From the NCBI GenBank assembly GCA_030761205.1, contig JAULJL010000001.1:32311145-32375144 (forward strand): DNA of 64,000 bases, in the 5' to 3' direction. The notes below the pieces were generated by a model. The model searched no databases. It saw only the letters and a program-made list of their open reading frames with translations, and was not told the origin of the DNA. Source of the stretch: Fremontodendron californicum. Its lineage: Eukaryota > Streptophyta > Magnoliopsida > Malvales > Malvaceae. Shown here in pieces: positions 1-11,443 of the stretch; within the stretch, counting starts at the first letter, position 1, and the number at the start of each line of letters is the position of its first letter. A program made the translations under genes and the position numbers.

Positions 1-1190
1 AAAAGAAAAGAAAGGAATGAGAAATTTATGTTTGTGTTAATTTTTTGTGTGTAAAGTATTATAAATTTATATAAATTTTTACACGATAATAATTCGTTTT
101 ATGTATATTTTGACACGTCCGTGTATTTATATAGTATTCATGTTATTTTTCGTGTTATGTTTTAATTATTTTTCCTATGCTGTGTTTGTGTCGTGTCTCA
201 ATTAATTTCATATTTTGTATAGTTTGTCATTGTGATTCAATTTAGAAAAAAAATTTATGTTCGTGTCGTGTTCGTGTCTCAATTTATGACATATTTTGCA
301 TAATTTGTCATAGTGATTAAATTTAGAGAAAAAATTATGTTCATGACATGTTCGTGTTCGTATTTTTTTTGGTTCAAAATATTATAAATTTTTACATGTT
401 AATAATTCGTTTTATATATATTTTGACATGTTCGTGTATTCGTATCGTGTTCATGTTATTTTTCGTGTCATGTAGTATTTTAATTATCTTCCCATGTTGT
501 GTTTGTGTTGTATCTCAATTCATTCCATATTTTGTTTGAGTTATTTTTTAGTGTGTTTAAAGCATTATAAATTTATATAAATTTTTACACGTTAATAATT
601 CGTTTTATTTATATTTGACACGTTCGTATATTCGTGTCGTGTTCATTTTATTTTTCGTGTTGTATTTTAATTATTTTTTTCTATATTGTGTTCGTACCGT
701 GTCTTAATTCATTTCATATTTTGCATAGTTTGTAATTGTGATTAAATTTAGAGAAAATTTTGTGTTCGTGTCATGTCTCAATTCATGATATATTTTGCAT
801 AATTTGTCATAGTGATTCAATTTTTAAAAAAAAAATTATGTTCGTGTTATTTTTTAGAGTATTCAAATTTTAAAGTATTATAAATTTATATAATTTTTTA
901 CGCGTTAATAATTTGTTTTATATAGATTTTGACACGTTCGTGTATTCGTGTCGTGCTCATGTTATTTTTCGTATCGTATTTTAATTATTTTTTCATTTTG
1001 TGTTTTTATCGTGTCTCAATTTATCCCATATTTTACATAATTTATCATATTGATTCAATTTTAACTTTAAATTCATTTATTTAAAATATAAAAAATTATT
1101 TAAATAAATAATAATTATTTAATATGATTCAACTTAAATTTATTTATAATTATTAATTTAATTAAAAATTTATAAATATTAAAAAAATCC
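1..1190. repeat. CGTGT-rich dispersed repeat, copy 1 (cut by window start)
   Basis: The stretch is built from variants of phrases such as TTCGTGTCGTGTTC, TAATAATTCGTTTTAT and TTGCATAATTTGTCAT. The TAATAATTCGTTTTAT-type phrase recurs near 90, 402, 594 and 905, giving spacings of about 311, 193 and 311 bp, so the unit is internally duplicated. A roughly 130-bp AT-rich tail (about 1061-1190, ending AAAAAAATCC) is shared with the copy at 12966-13654 in the same orientation. This is a non-coding, probably non-autonomous mobile repeat; I could not assign a superfamily because the left end lies outside the window. The short open frame at 348-539 is low-complexity and not a gene. Confidence 0.6.
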
Positions 1191-1780
1191 TTTGACGAAG
1201 AAGAATTTTTAGTATACATTAATCTTTAGATGCATGATGATGATCCCAGTCAACTGGACCAGGCCCCTTTCTTTGATGATTTGCTGCTACTAAGAAACTG
1301 GTACAAGAACCTTTTTTCTTTCTCTGCACAAATCAAGGTACGAGTGCCTTTCTGTTTTTTCCTTTTGAAGTAAATGAATATTAAATTTATGCAGTAATTC
1401 TTGGAAATTTAATGCAATAAGAATCTATAAAAAGCTTTGGTGCAAGCAAAACCATTTCTACATCTTGGGGCAAGGATTCTAATACTGATTATCTAGCCCC
1501 TTTTTCTGAACCAAAAATTAAAAGATCTACCTACTTAAAGTACAGCGGAAGTTTCAACATAAGACTACTCATAAAAATGGAATATACGACACATATGGGA
1601 GCTTACTACGAAAATCAAGATACCCAATTGGCCTACTTCAGCGAACACTTCTTGCTTTACATTCAAAACTAATGTCAGACATTAAACTATTTATTGTCAA
1701 AATGTGGAGTACTAAGCAATAATTTCAGCAACCTCCCAGTATAACATAATTAACAAAACTTCCCATTTACATATATATCT
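1191..1780. other. intergenic DNA and 3' flank of the NAC gene
   Basis: No coding frame is visible. The part nearest 1780 is the probable 3' UTR of the minus-strand NAC gene. Composition is less AT-extreme than the repeats on either side. Confidence 0.5.
1690..1695 (-). terminator. candidate poly(A) signal of the NAC gene
   Basis: TTTATT on the plus strand reads AATAAA on the gene strand, about 85 bases past the stop codon. The spacing is plausible for a plant 3' UTR, but the hexamer is common in AT-rich DNA. Confidence 0.35.
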
Positions 1781-4700
1781 TCAGGAGGAGATAGATCTCC
1801 CTAGAACCCTAACCGTTCCTATCAAGAACCATAATAAGATAGCACACAAAGCACCTAAAATAGAAATGAAAAAGAATCCCATATTCCGGACTGTCCTCCT
1901 AGCAGTCGCAGAACCATTAACTGCAGAAATATCAGCAGTGTTTCTAGCATTTAATCTCAACCTACTTAAGCTAGACATTCGCTCAAAAGCCCGATTTACC
2001 AAAGGACTCTCAGATGCAGAAGCCGGAGTTGTAGGTATTGACTCCACAAATGACCACAAAGCAGAAGATAACCGGCTTCCACCACCACCACTTTTGTCAC
2101 CTTGGTCTTGATTAATACCATTGTATACCAAACCTAAACAATGACCAAAAATAACCATATATGAGTAAAATTTTGCAGTTTAGCAGTATTTCAGAGAGTA
2201 GCTTTTCCCATGACAAAAGAATAAGTCGAATATTTGCATTCTAATCACTTTGCAGTGACTATAAATGAAATACTTGAATCAGAAGAGCTCTTGAACCAGG
2301 CTCAAATTCCCCTTTTACAAAAGGCTTTTTGCCATTTGGACTTTGGCATGTCTACCAAACCATCCATCTGATCAAGAGCTCTGCGAGGATGGGCTAAGAC
2401 AGCAACTTTGTCCAAAACAAAAGCATAGCTCAGTGAATGTGAGATAAGTTCACAAGTAAATGCATATTGACATCCACACTTGTTCTACCTGAAGTTGGCG
2501 AGACATTCCCAAGATTTGATCCTGATGGAGTGAAGACATCGGCGCTCTGATCATGTGTCCAAAGTGAGCCATTAATCTGATCCATTTGGAGCTGTTGATC
2601 CAGCTCGTTTCCAACAGACTGGAACTGCAACTGGTAATCCACCTGGTCCACAGTTGAATGGGGTATCCACTGCTGATTCATCAAGTTTATATTTGAATGG
2701 GATGGAGATTGGTAACCCACCTGATTTAACATATTATCCCCAAAGGCATTCAATTGAGGCTGCAAGTGCTGATTATCACCAATGGCATTAAACTGAGACT
2801 GTGAGTGCTGATTATCCCCAAAAGCATTCAATTGAGGCTGCAACTGTTGATCCATCAGATTTATATTTGATTGGTGTTGCAATTGCCGATTCATCAGGGT
2901 TATATTTGATTGGGGTTGCAACTGCTGATCCATCAGGCTTATATTTGATTGGGATTCCAACTGGTAACTAACATGATTTATCATATTTTCATACGAGAAT
3001 GGAACTGTTCCTTGATCAATAGGCCCGATGTCATGTAGAAACATGACTGCATCATGGTACAAGTCCAATTCACTCAGTCCATCCAACTCATTGAACTGCT
3101 GCCAGTTCTCCACAGGTTCCTCAACATTGGAGTTCAAAAGTTCAGGACTGCAGAGATCATCAATTTCCAGGAAACCCTCCTCGCATAATTGAGGTACCTG
3201 TTTAAAGTGGTCAGCAACAGATGTGACATCAGGTGCCTCATGCAACTTTAATTGAGAAGTAGGTGACTGGGAGAATTCAAAGCTCGCTTGGTCATGAAGA
3301 ATCGCACGTGGCTCAGGAAAGTGAACATCCCTCCGAGATGGGTCCAGCAAAGTACTTTGCGTCTCTTCATCACCAACAACCTGAGGCAATACATAGCCAA
3401 AATGAGCTTGTGCCGGTGGAAGTGCAGGCTCATCAGTTAATTGTCTCATAAACTCTTCAGCATCACTCAATGGTGACTGAAATTGACCGTTAGCTTTTAC
3501 ATTATCATCAGGATTGGCCTCATTAGGTGGCTTCACAGGGGTGATTGTATCTACAGGGTTACTAGCATATTCCTCATAAGCCCATTCTTCTTCTTTAAAT
3601 GGTGCCCCATACTGCTCACCATTTTTAGGGCCAGGTCCACTTTTTTTGTACACTTTATAGAGAGCATAATATTCCTGAAATGCAAAAGAGAAACACAGAA
3701 TTAATAAACAGCTCATATACAGGAGGAAAACAGGAAAAGTTTCTTAGGAAACTTATTCAGATGCATACCTTTACATTCTGGCATCTATTGAGTTCCTCTT
3801 CATCAAGGGTATACTCATGCATCACCCAATCAGTTCGCGCACCATTAGGTGCACGCCCTCTGTAGAAAACTAAAGTTTTCTTCACTCCAACTGTCCGATA
3901 ATTGCAGGTAACAGTACGATCCTTTCCTGTTGCCTTCCAATACCCATGTCTGGTTGCCCTGTTTGACCTTGCTCCATTAGGGTATTTCCTGTCTCTAGGA
4001 CTGAAAAAGAACCATTGTCTATCCCCATTCTTCAGTATGGATTGTGCTATATAACATTTTTTTGGTTCATTAGAAAACTGATAATACAAACAAATAAAGC
4101 AAAATTGAAAATCAGAAACTAATAAAGATTAATCTACGGCTGAACTTTTTCAAACAAACAATCCATCTGAGTAACAACAGATAGCATCAAGAGCCTCAAA
4201 AAGGAACAAAAAAACTATTCTTGTTCTATAGAATCATTAGGATATCTAAAAACTTAATGATATATTACATCACTTTTCATAGACCATACCAATCAGAGGT
4301 TAAAGAAGAAGTTAGCTTTCACAGAAACAGAAGCTCCAATGTGTTAGATGCAGGGTTATCATCGGTACCGGTCGTACCGGCCAATACATACCGTTTTTAA
4401 GTAAAACCGAAACGGTACGAATCCCGTTCCGTTCCGGTTTTGGTACCGGCCCGTACCGGTCGTACCGGCCTGTACCGGTCAATACCGGTATTTACCGGTC
4501 CGTGTTAGTACAAGATTTTGATTTTTTTAAATTTTTTTATTTACAAATTCACTTATTTGAATTTTTAAATCATTTTCAATATTTTTTATGTCATCATCAT
4601 TTTTATTTTTTTCATAATTATATTTTAAAATATATATGTTCATTAAATTAGGTTATTTAACATAATTAATAATAATATACTATATTTTTTTTAACATTTT

Positions 4701-5692
4701 AATATTTATTTTACTAAAAATTTTAAAAAATTAAATATTTAAAACTTATATTTGTATAAATATATATATATATATACATATATACATGTAATGGATGTAT
4801 ATTTGCATGTGTATATAATATAAATTTTATTAAAAAACTTGAAAATATGTTATACATATAGATATATGAAAAAATATTTTAAAAATACCGGTAAACCCGA
4901 AACGGTACACCGGAACACACCGATACCGGTACGTACCAGTACCAGAACAAAAACGGTACGTCCACCGGTTCAGTACTGATTACATTGGTTGGATGACTAA
5001 ACAAATTTCTGATAAAAACACACCAATCAACTCTAAAAACCGCAACCTGAAATGAAACATGGAACCTGAATAAATCATACATGATAATACAGTTCCATCA
5101 CCAATGTCGTCAAATCAAATTTTACGCTTCAAATTTCCATCAAAATCAATTAATAACCAACAGAAATAAAAGGATATTCTAAAATGAATAGATGAAAATA
5201 GCGATTTGCGTATAGAAAAATCAATAGCCACAGAATCCTCATAATACAAACACATAAAAAATCAACAACCGATCAAATCAAAACCCCCCAAAAAAAGCAA
5301 TTTAATCAAACTAAAACCAAGTCAACCCACTAAAATCCTACCCTTTTATTTGCATGTTAAAAGATAAAGCCCTACTATCAGTTAAACCAACAAAATGAAA
5401 AATATGAAGCCAGAAAAATCAAGATTAATAATCCAAATTAACCAGAAAAGACAAAAACCCATCATTTCAGGGTTAGAAAAAAGAAAAAGAATATTATACC
5501 AGGCAACTCCTCAGGATCCCACTTGTAAACATCAGTTTCCCCTATGATATCAAGCTTGAGCTTTCTTTTACAGATCTTCCTCTTTAAATAATAAAGAATC
5601 AGCTCTTCATCGGTTGGGTGAAAGCGAAACCCCGGTGGCCACACTTGATCGTCGCCAAAAGATGAATCAGCCGTCGCAGCCGTCACTGTCAT
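1781..5692 (-). CDS. membrane-tethered NAC transcription factor (NAC016/NAC017/NTL-like), four exons
   Basis: Model on the minus strand: exon 1 5692-5500, exon 2 4046-3769, exon 3 3674-2489, exon 4 2106-1781. All introns are GT-AG and the join gives 660 codons plus stop. The NAC DNA-binding domain fills residues about 17-180, with subdomain motifs PPGFRFHPTDEEL, DVYKWDPEELP, RQWFFFSPRDRKYPNG, GYWKATGKDR, DWVMHEYTL and YYALYKVYKKSGPGPKNG. The middle is acidic and Gln/Asn-rich and contains six 13-residue repeats (399-476), probably an activation region. A conserved SALWSFVESIPTTPASASE block and one transmembrane helix (about 629-651) end the protein. Family knowledge: such NTLs sit in the ER membrane and are released by proteolysis to enter the nucleus (Arabidopsis NAC017 in mitochondrial retrograde signalling). 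The exon 3/4 junction is the least certain; the rest is strong. The ATG at 5692 is chosen because it opens the conserved N-terminus directly ahead of subdomain A. Confidence 0.9.
2718..2951 (-). repeat. 39-bp (13-residue) coding tandem repeat, six units, in the NAC gene
   Basis: Exactly 234 bp encode six 13-residue units of the pattern Q-S/L/F-N-x(10), for example QSNISLMDQQLQP, QSNITLMNRQLQH and QLNAFGDNQHSQS. The period is 39 bp, so length changes keep the frame. More degenerate units seem to follow toward the C-terminus (SNINLMNQQW and similar). It lies between the NAC domain and the membrane anchor. Confidence 0.8.
4047..5499 (-). other. intron 1 of the NAC gene (1453 bp)
   Basis: Donor G|GTATAA follows the ELP codons of subdomain B; acceptor TATATAG precedes the codons for AQSILKNGDRQW. 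An intron at this place is common in NAC genes. Its length is mostly due to the CCGG-rich foldback element inside it. Intron 2 (3675-3768) and intron 3 (2107-2488) are short. Confidence 0.85.
4355..4987. mobile_element. CCGG-rich foldback/MITE-like element inside NAC intron 1
   Basis: About 160 bp at the left (4355-4510) and about 100 bp at the right (4888-4987) are dense in GTACCGG/CCGGTAC words in inverted arrangement, around an AT-rich core. Left CCGAAACGGTACG is matched on the right by CCCGAAACGGTACACC in partly direct and partly inverted forms. No open frame. I could not find a convincing target duplication, so the exact ends are approximate. Confidence 0.55.
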
Positions 5693-5825
5693 ATCTCTTG
5701 ATAATAATTTTTTTTTCTTTTTTCACTAAATAGACAAAAAAAAAAAAAAAACAGAAAACCTTCCGATCAATAAACGAACTACGAAACAAGAAATTTAATT
5801 TCACATTTATAGAATTGGAAAGCTG

Positions 5826-5849
5826 ATCTTAGGGTACAAACCCTAAGAT
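5826..5849 (-). promoter_or_regulatory. telo-box hairpin in the NAC 5' leader
   Basis: ATCTTAGGGT and ACCCTAAGAT form a perfect 10-bp inverted repeat around a 4-base ACAA loop. The right arm carries AAACCCTAA, the plant telo-box. It lies 134-157 bases upstream of the start codon and probably downstream of the TSS, so it could act as a DNA element or as an RNA hairpin in the leader. Confidence 0.5.
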
Positions 5850-5957
5850 GCGATTTGGGTTTTTTTTTTTTTTGGAGAAAAAAAGAAGAGAGAATTGCAG
5901 TCAAAGAAGAAAATTTGGAAGAGAAGCAGAGTGCTAAAGAGCGAGTGGACTAGGGAG

Positions 5958-5964
5958 TTTTATA
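5958..5964 (-). promoter_or_regulatory. probable TATA box of the NAC gene
   Basis: TTTTATA on the plus strand reads TATAAAA on the gene strand, 266 bases upstream of the start codon. It would place the TSS near 5930 and give a 5' leader of about 240 bases. Confidence 0.5.
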
Positions 5965-6112
5965 ATAAGACTTGGACTTGTTTTTTTAGAAAACCGGAAT
6001 GGTTCGAACCGATGGGTCCAAATCCCGGTTCCTGCTGATCTCATAAGTCATAACCTCCTTTTTCTTTTTCTTTTTTTCTACAAAATCTTAAATCCCTCTT
6101 TATTTGGAAATT

Positions 6113-7042
6113 GGGATAATCTCATAAATTTATCAATATAATATCTGTATTTAAAAATATTTATTTTGGTATTTAAAATTTATACTCTGTATTTTATTGT
6201 AGTACTTATCAGTAACACCGTTAAAAATTGATGACATGGCTTTTGTATCAAATGAAAACTTGACACATGGCACCATATAAGGATGCCACGTGTACTAACT
6301 AAAAAATATTATTTTAATTTTAAAAATAAAATAATATTAATTTAAAAATATAATGATGACACGTGGTACCATATAATGATGTCACGTGTATTAATTTTAA
6401 AAAAGTTAATAAATATTTTTAAAAATTTTAAAAAATTTACAAAAATTAATTTCATATTTAATTTTTGTAATTTTTTAATAAATATTTTTTAAAATAATTA
6501 AAATAATTTCATAATTTAATTTTTGTAATTTTAAAAAAAATAATTTTTTTTTAAAAAAAAAATTTAGATATTATAAATGATTTAATATTTAATTTAAAAT
6601 ATTTTATATTTTAAAAATAATTTTAGTTAAATATTTTAATTTTGTTATTTTCTAAAATTTTGAATTTAGAAAACAGAATTTAATTTTAAAAAATATAATT
6701 TTAAATTTTATTATTATTTTAATATAATTTTTTAAGTTTTTTAAAAAGTTAGATATTAATTTTTAAATTTTTTTTATTTTTAAATTTTTTTTTATTTTTA
6801 AAATATTTTTTCTTTTCTTTTTTACAAAAATTCATATATTAATTTCTAAAAAATCAGATGCTGCCACGTGTTATCACATGATTGGTCAATGCCACATCAT
6901 CATCTATATTTAATGGTGTTAAGTCAAAGTACCACATTGATACCCGGTTTGATAGTACAGGTACTACATTGAATATTTTTAAAGTACAGATATTACATTG
7001 ACAAATTTAATAAATTTCAAGGGCTATTCATGACATTATCCC
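6113..7042. mobile_element. 930-bp non-autonomous MULE-like element with long inverted ends
   Basis: The left end GGGATAATCTCAT and the reverse complement of the right end GGGATAATGTCAT begin inverted repeats of roughly 100 bp, both including AATATCTGTA-TTTAAAAATATT blocks. The flanks TTGGAAATT (6104-6112) and TTGAAAATT (7043-7051) match at 8 of 9 positions, as expected for a MULE 9-bp duplication. The core is AT-rich and non-coding. Confidence 0.7.
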
Positions 7043-7208
7043 TTGAAAATTTCCTTCCATTGAAAATACGAAAGTTTGTGACCCACTCAAATGAAAAGTT
7101 TGCCTTTTATATTATCAAAAATAAAATATTTTAAAATTTTAAAATTTAATTCAGTTGATTTATGCAATTACATTTAACTATTTAAGATGTGAGATCCAAC
7201 AAATCTGT

Positions 7209-7625
7209 TTAGGGATAGCAATGGAGTTGGGAGGGGGCAGGGATTGCTTTATCCACCTTCACCCCACTCTTGCATGGATGGTGGAAACATCCACCTTCAT
7301 GAATGTCGGTTACATTCATAACCTCTTCACGGTGCTCCACTTCGCTACGCCACAATTTTTATTAAGTATTTTTAACTTAATATTATAAAAAAATTATATT
7401 GTAATTAATTCATTAACATAATTTTAATATATAATTTTTTTTAATATATATAATATACATATATATATATATACTAAAAGTATATATAAAATATTAATAT
7501 ATATATATATGATTTTAGTATATATATCTAATATGTTAAGGGGTAAAATAGTTATTTCAATAAGCAGGGCGGGACGGGGTGGAGTTGAACAAGTATTTAC
7601 CAAAACCATCCCGCCCCCGCTTTAA
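7209..7625. mobile_element. G/C-ended foldback-like repeat
   Basis: An isolated GC-rich left end (GGAGTTGGGAGGGGGCAGGG) and a GC-rich right end (CATCCCGCCCCCGC) enclose an AT-rich middle. The arrangement resembles a small hAT-type MITE family common in dicots. Ends and target duplication are not resolved. Confidence 0.35.
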
Positions 7626-7642
7626 AAAAAAAACCTCTTCAT

Positions 7643-8819
7643 TCAAAACGAATTGATGGAAAATTCATCGATCGAATCGAATTTTGCCATCTCTATATAT
7701 ATTATTCGAATCACAATATTTATAAAACAAATAATCTCCTTTATAAAACAAATAATAAAATATTTAATATTATCATTTATCGATATTTTCAAAAGTTGTA
7801 TATGTATTACTAGGGAAGCACAAAAACAAAAAAAAATAAAATACAATTCATATGTCATTTTTATCATGTCAAGCTTAAATTCAATAAATTATGATCACAG
7901 TGAATGTTTAAAAAAATTTATACCCAAGAAAATAGTAATAGTAACATAGAATTTTTAAGTTATATATAGCATATGTTATAATATAATATAATCTACTATA
8001 CAATTTTTTATTATATTCTACAATCTTAGCAATTAAGTAACATAGGTCATAATTTTTTTTTTTATATAAAAAAAAGTAAGATAGGTTATAAATATAATAT
8101 GATTTTTTTAACATTAAAAATGGACAAACATTGTTTTTTTAACATTAAAAATAGGATCTTTATTTCTGTCATCTATAAAATCATACTCCATGTTCATAGA
8201 ATTACTATTTATGTCTCTCTTTATAATATATGAAAGTGAATTACTCATGAATCACTCAAGATTTATGTCAATTAAAGTTTGTTTATTAAATCTTAAGGTA
8301 GGCACTCAAACTTGATGACAATGTGTAAAACCCCATTCAATTAAAACACTCTTATTAACAAAATTCATGATTATCTCATTTGAATTATTTAGTTGTAAGA
8401 GTGAAGATGAAAAACTATCATTTTCTAAAAATATTATGGATTTTATTAACACTTGCCTTTAAGACATTTTTTAAAGTTAACTACTATATTATTTATAGTA
8501 AAAGCATTATATTAAATACAAAAATTGATAATTTTATTTATTATTTTTAATGTATTTGATGAAAATATTGATATATATATATATAATAATAATAATCTTA
8601 TCCTAAAAACATTCAATTAGCAAAATCCAAATATTAAATTGAGGTGGTTGATTTAATGATCCATGTATGATAAGAGTTTGTCTCGTACATGTATTGCACA
8701 AAAGGTTCAACAATTGGGACTTTCTCTTCCTTCATAAACAATTATGAAAAATGCATTGGTCAATGCTTTAAAATGAAAAAGTTGTATTTGGAAACCATCT
8801 CTTCCGATTTTACTCTTTT
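7643..8819. other. AT-rich intergenic DNA
   Basis: Very AT-rich, with only short low-complexity frames on both strands. I see no gene and no complete transposon here. Confidence 0.6.
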
Positions 8820-9440
8820 ATAACATGTTTGATTGAGTAGTTTGGCTGCAAACCAACCGAGTTTGAATACATAAATTTTTATTTGTGTTCGTTTGTTAAT
8901 TTTTTATTATATTTGTATTCCTTTCGTTTTCATTAAGAATTTTTAAAATAATGTCTAAATTTAGTTCATTGAAAATTGAATGTGATCGACCTCGGTTCGA
9001 TTAAATTAAATGAACTTGTTCGCGAATAATAAACGAACATGTTCATCGATATATAATCGAACATGTTCACGAATAATTAAAAATTTGTTCATAAACAAAT
9101 AAACAAGTAAAAACGATAAAACAATAAAACAATAAATAAAAATATTAATATTAATATTAATAAATATATTGATCATATATAAAATAATATTAAAATATAT
9201 TAATATTATTAATTATATTATACTCGAATAATAATTTTTAAATAATCTTTTAAACGATTTTATAAACGAGCTTTTCATGAGCATAAATAAACTAAACACA
9301 CCTTATTCGATATCGACTCTTTTAATAAATAAATTTTAAAATTTTATTCATAATCATTTGTTTAGTTTGATAAACGAACATAAATCAAATATGTTCATTA
9401 ACTGTTCGTCGAACACTCTATTCATTTACGGTCTAAGCAA
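8820..9440. repeat. dispersed repeat with GAACATGTTC motifs
   Basis: The partly palindromic words CGAACATGTTC, TGTTCACGAATAATT and AAACGAACATGTTC recur between about 9000 and 9070, and related words (ATAAACGAAC, ATGTTCATTAACTGTTCG) near 9370-9410, around an AT-rich core. This resembles small hAT-like foldback families, but I could not set the ends. Confidence 0.4.
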
Positions 9441-9840
9441 AGTGACTATTTCATTCACTCTTTTTTCAACATTAGTTATTGTGTCACATGCGTTGCACGT
9501 AATATTACATGTTGATTATCTTATATTTATTAAATAATTTATGTTTAACAAACCAAATTAAAAAAAAAAAAAAAATCATGAACATTTATCTATTCTTAAA
9601 AAATTAAAACTCCCAAATATTTTTTCACACTTAATGTGATGAATAGATTAAAATCAAAAGTTATCTTAATATATATAACCACATGAGATTTAATTACTTA
9701 GTAAATCCTAACTTTGCAATTGTTATTTCATAAAATTTAACTAAAAGTTCTACAAATAATTTAACTGTTATAAGAATTATCTTAAAAGTTCTAATAATAA
9801 TAATAATAAAAAAATCTATCACAATATTAAAATTTTCAAT

Positions 9841-10530
9841 GATAAAATTTATTAATGTTTATAATACAAAATCTTAAATAAGAATGGAATAAATCTACTA
9901 TTTATAATATAAAACATTTATATTATAAAAACTTATTTATTTATAAAAAAATTACGTATTGAGCATAAATTACATATTACATAAATAATCAAAATTTGCA
10001 TTAACAATTACAATTATATTAATATACTTTTTTATTTTATTTTTAAGGTTAAAGAAAATTATAATTTTAAAAATAAAATAATTCAATGTAAATTTTAACT
10101 ATTTTTTATTTATTATAAAAAAATCCATTTAATTAAAGTCTAGAATTAGAATTTTGATTTATATATTGGATAAATCTATTAATAATAAACAATATTCGTA
10201 AATAAGAATAAAATAAATCTCATTACTGTTTATAGTATAATATAACATATTTAGATTAAAAAACTTATTTATTTATAAAAAATTTATATATTAAGCATAA
10301 AGTTACATATTACATAATCAAAATTTGTATGAACATTTAAAATTAGATTAATATAATTTTTTTATTTTTAAGTTTAATAAAAAATTATAATTTTGAAGAT
10401 AAAGTAATTTATTGTAAATTTTAACTTTTTTTATTTATTATCAAATAAATTCATTTAACTAAAGACTTTCAATAGAATTAGAATTCTTATTTATAAATTA
10501 GATAAATCTTATTAATAATAAAAAATATTT
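9841..10530. repeat. tandem duplication, period about 324 bp, two copies plus a partial
   Basis: AATAAGAATGGAATAAATCT at 9877 recurs as AATAAGAATAAAATAAATCT at 10201. The following AT-rich sequence (AACTTATTTATTTATAAAAA, GAGCATAAATTACATATTAC and others) repeats in the same order with scattered substitutions and small indels. A third occurrence of the boundary phrase GATAAATCTTATTAATAATA is near 10500. No coding capacity. Confidence 0.6.
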
Positions 10531-11159
10531 AAAGGAGGTTTTCTTTATTTTTTTTACGTGATTGATTCTGTTAGTATAGTTTTTTTTTTTTCTTTTTTTC
10601 ATTTTTTTCCCAATGATTTCTTATCTTAATTTTTAATTATTTTTATTGAAACAACCAACATAAGTTTTCAAGAAAAAAAACTCTTGTTCTTTTCTACTTT
10701 TGTTACTCTTCTCTTTTCATCTTTATATCTTTGCAAAAATTAAGATATTAAAAAAAAAAAAAAAAAAGAAAGAAACGAAAGATGCAAGGAATGATAAATT
10801 GGTGGAGCGATTTTTAAAAAAAAAAACCAACGAAAGATTTTTTTTTTTAAAAAACCGACAAAGATTTTTTTTCCGATGGCTGCTAAAAAACCAAAGATTT
10901 TTTCAATTGGTAGAAGAGTTGTGTACTGTATATAAATTGCCTTAGAAGTTTAAAAATTTTATGTTATTTGTCTACAAATAGCTAAAATTAAAATAAAAAA
11001 TAAAAAACATTTTAAATAAATAATAAAAGTTTTTTTTTTTTTTATGGATTCTTGCCTTTTTTCGATGAAATTCCATCAGATATATACTTTTTTTTTTACG
11101 AAATTTCTTCGAAAATAGGATATTTTTGACGGATATAGGAATTTTTTTTTTTAATTTCA
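10531..11159. other. homopolymer-rich intergenic DNA
   Basis: Long A and T runs, no credible gene. The part near 10800-11160 has CGA-containing words like those of the CACTA end that follows and may belong to it. Confidence 0.4.
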
Positions 11160-11376
11160 AAAAAATTTATCGACAAAATTAAGAGTATTTACGATGGATA
11201 TTTTCGTTGCAAATACTCTAAATATTTCCGACGAAAATTTCCGTTACAAATACTTTAGACATTTTCGATGGAATTTTTTTTTTTGACGAAATAGTATTTA
11301 TGACTTGCGTATTTAACGAAAAAGAGACCATTTTTCATTAAAAATTTCATCAAAAAAGATTCTTTCTCTTGTAGTG
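11160..11376. mobile_element. terminal fragment of a CACTA transposon
   Basis: The segment ends in TTCTTTCTCTTGTAGTG, whose reverse complement starts CACTACAAGAGAAAG, a typical CACTA terminus. Just inside are several variants of a short subterminal motif (TTTCCGACGAAAATTTCCG, TTTTCGTTGCAAATACTC), also characteristic. I did not find a matching CACTAC end upstream, so this is probably a remnant or one end of a decayed element. Confidence 0.6.
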
Positions 11377-11443
11377 TTTATAGTATTAATTAAAAAGATT
11401 TTAAAAATTTAAATGTTGTTACCATAAAGAACAACCTCATCAA

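Noticed and set aside
1866..2111. Plus-strand frame opposite the last NAC exon
   Set aside because: It is the antisense shadow of the conserved NAC C-terminus, which explains the sequence better.
10700..11160. Lys-rich frames of 60-80 codons on both strands
   Set aside because: They come from A and T homopolymer runs.
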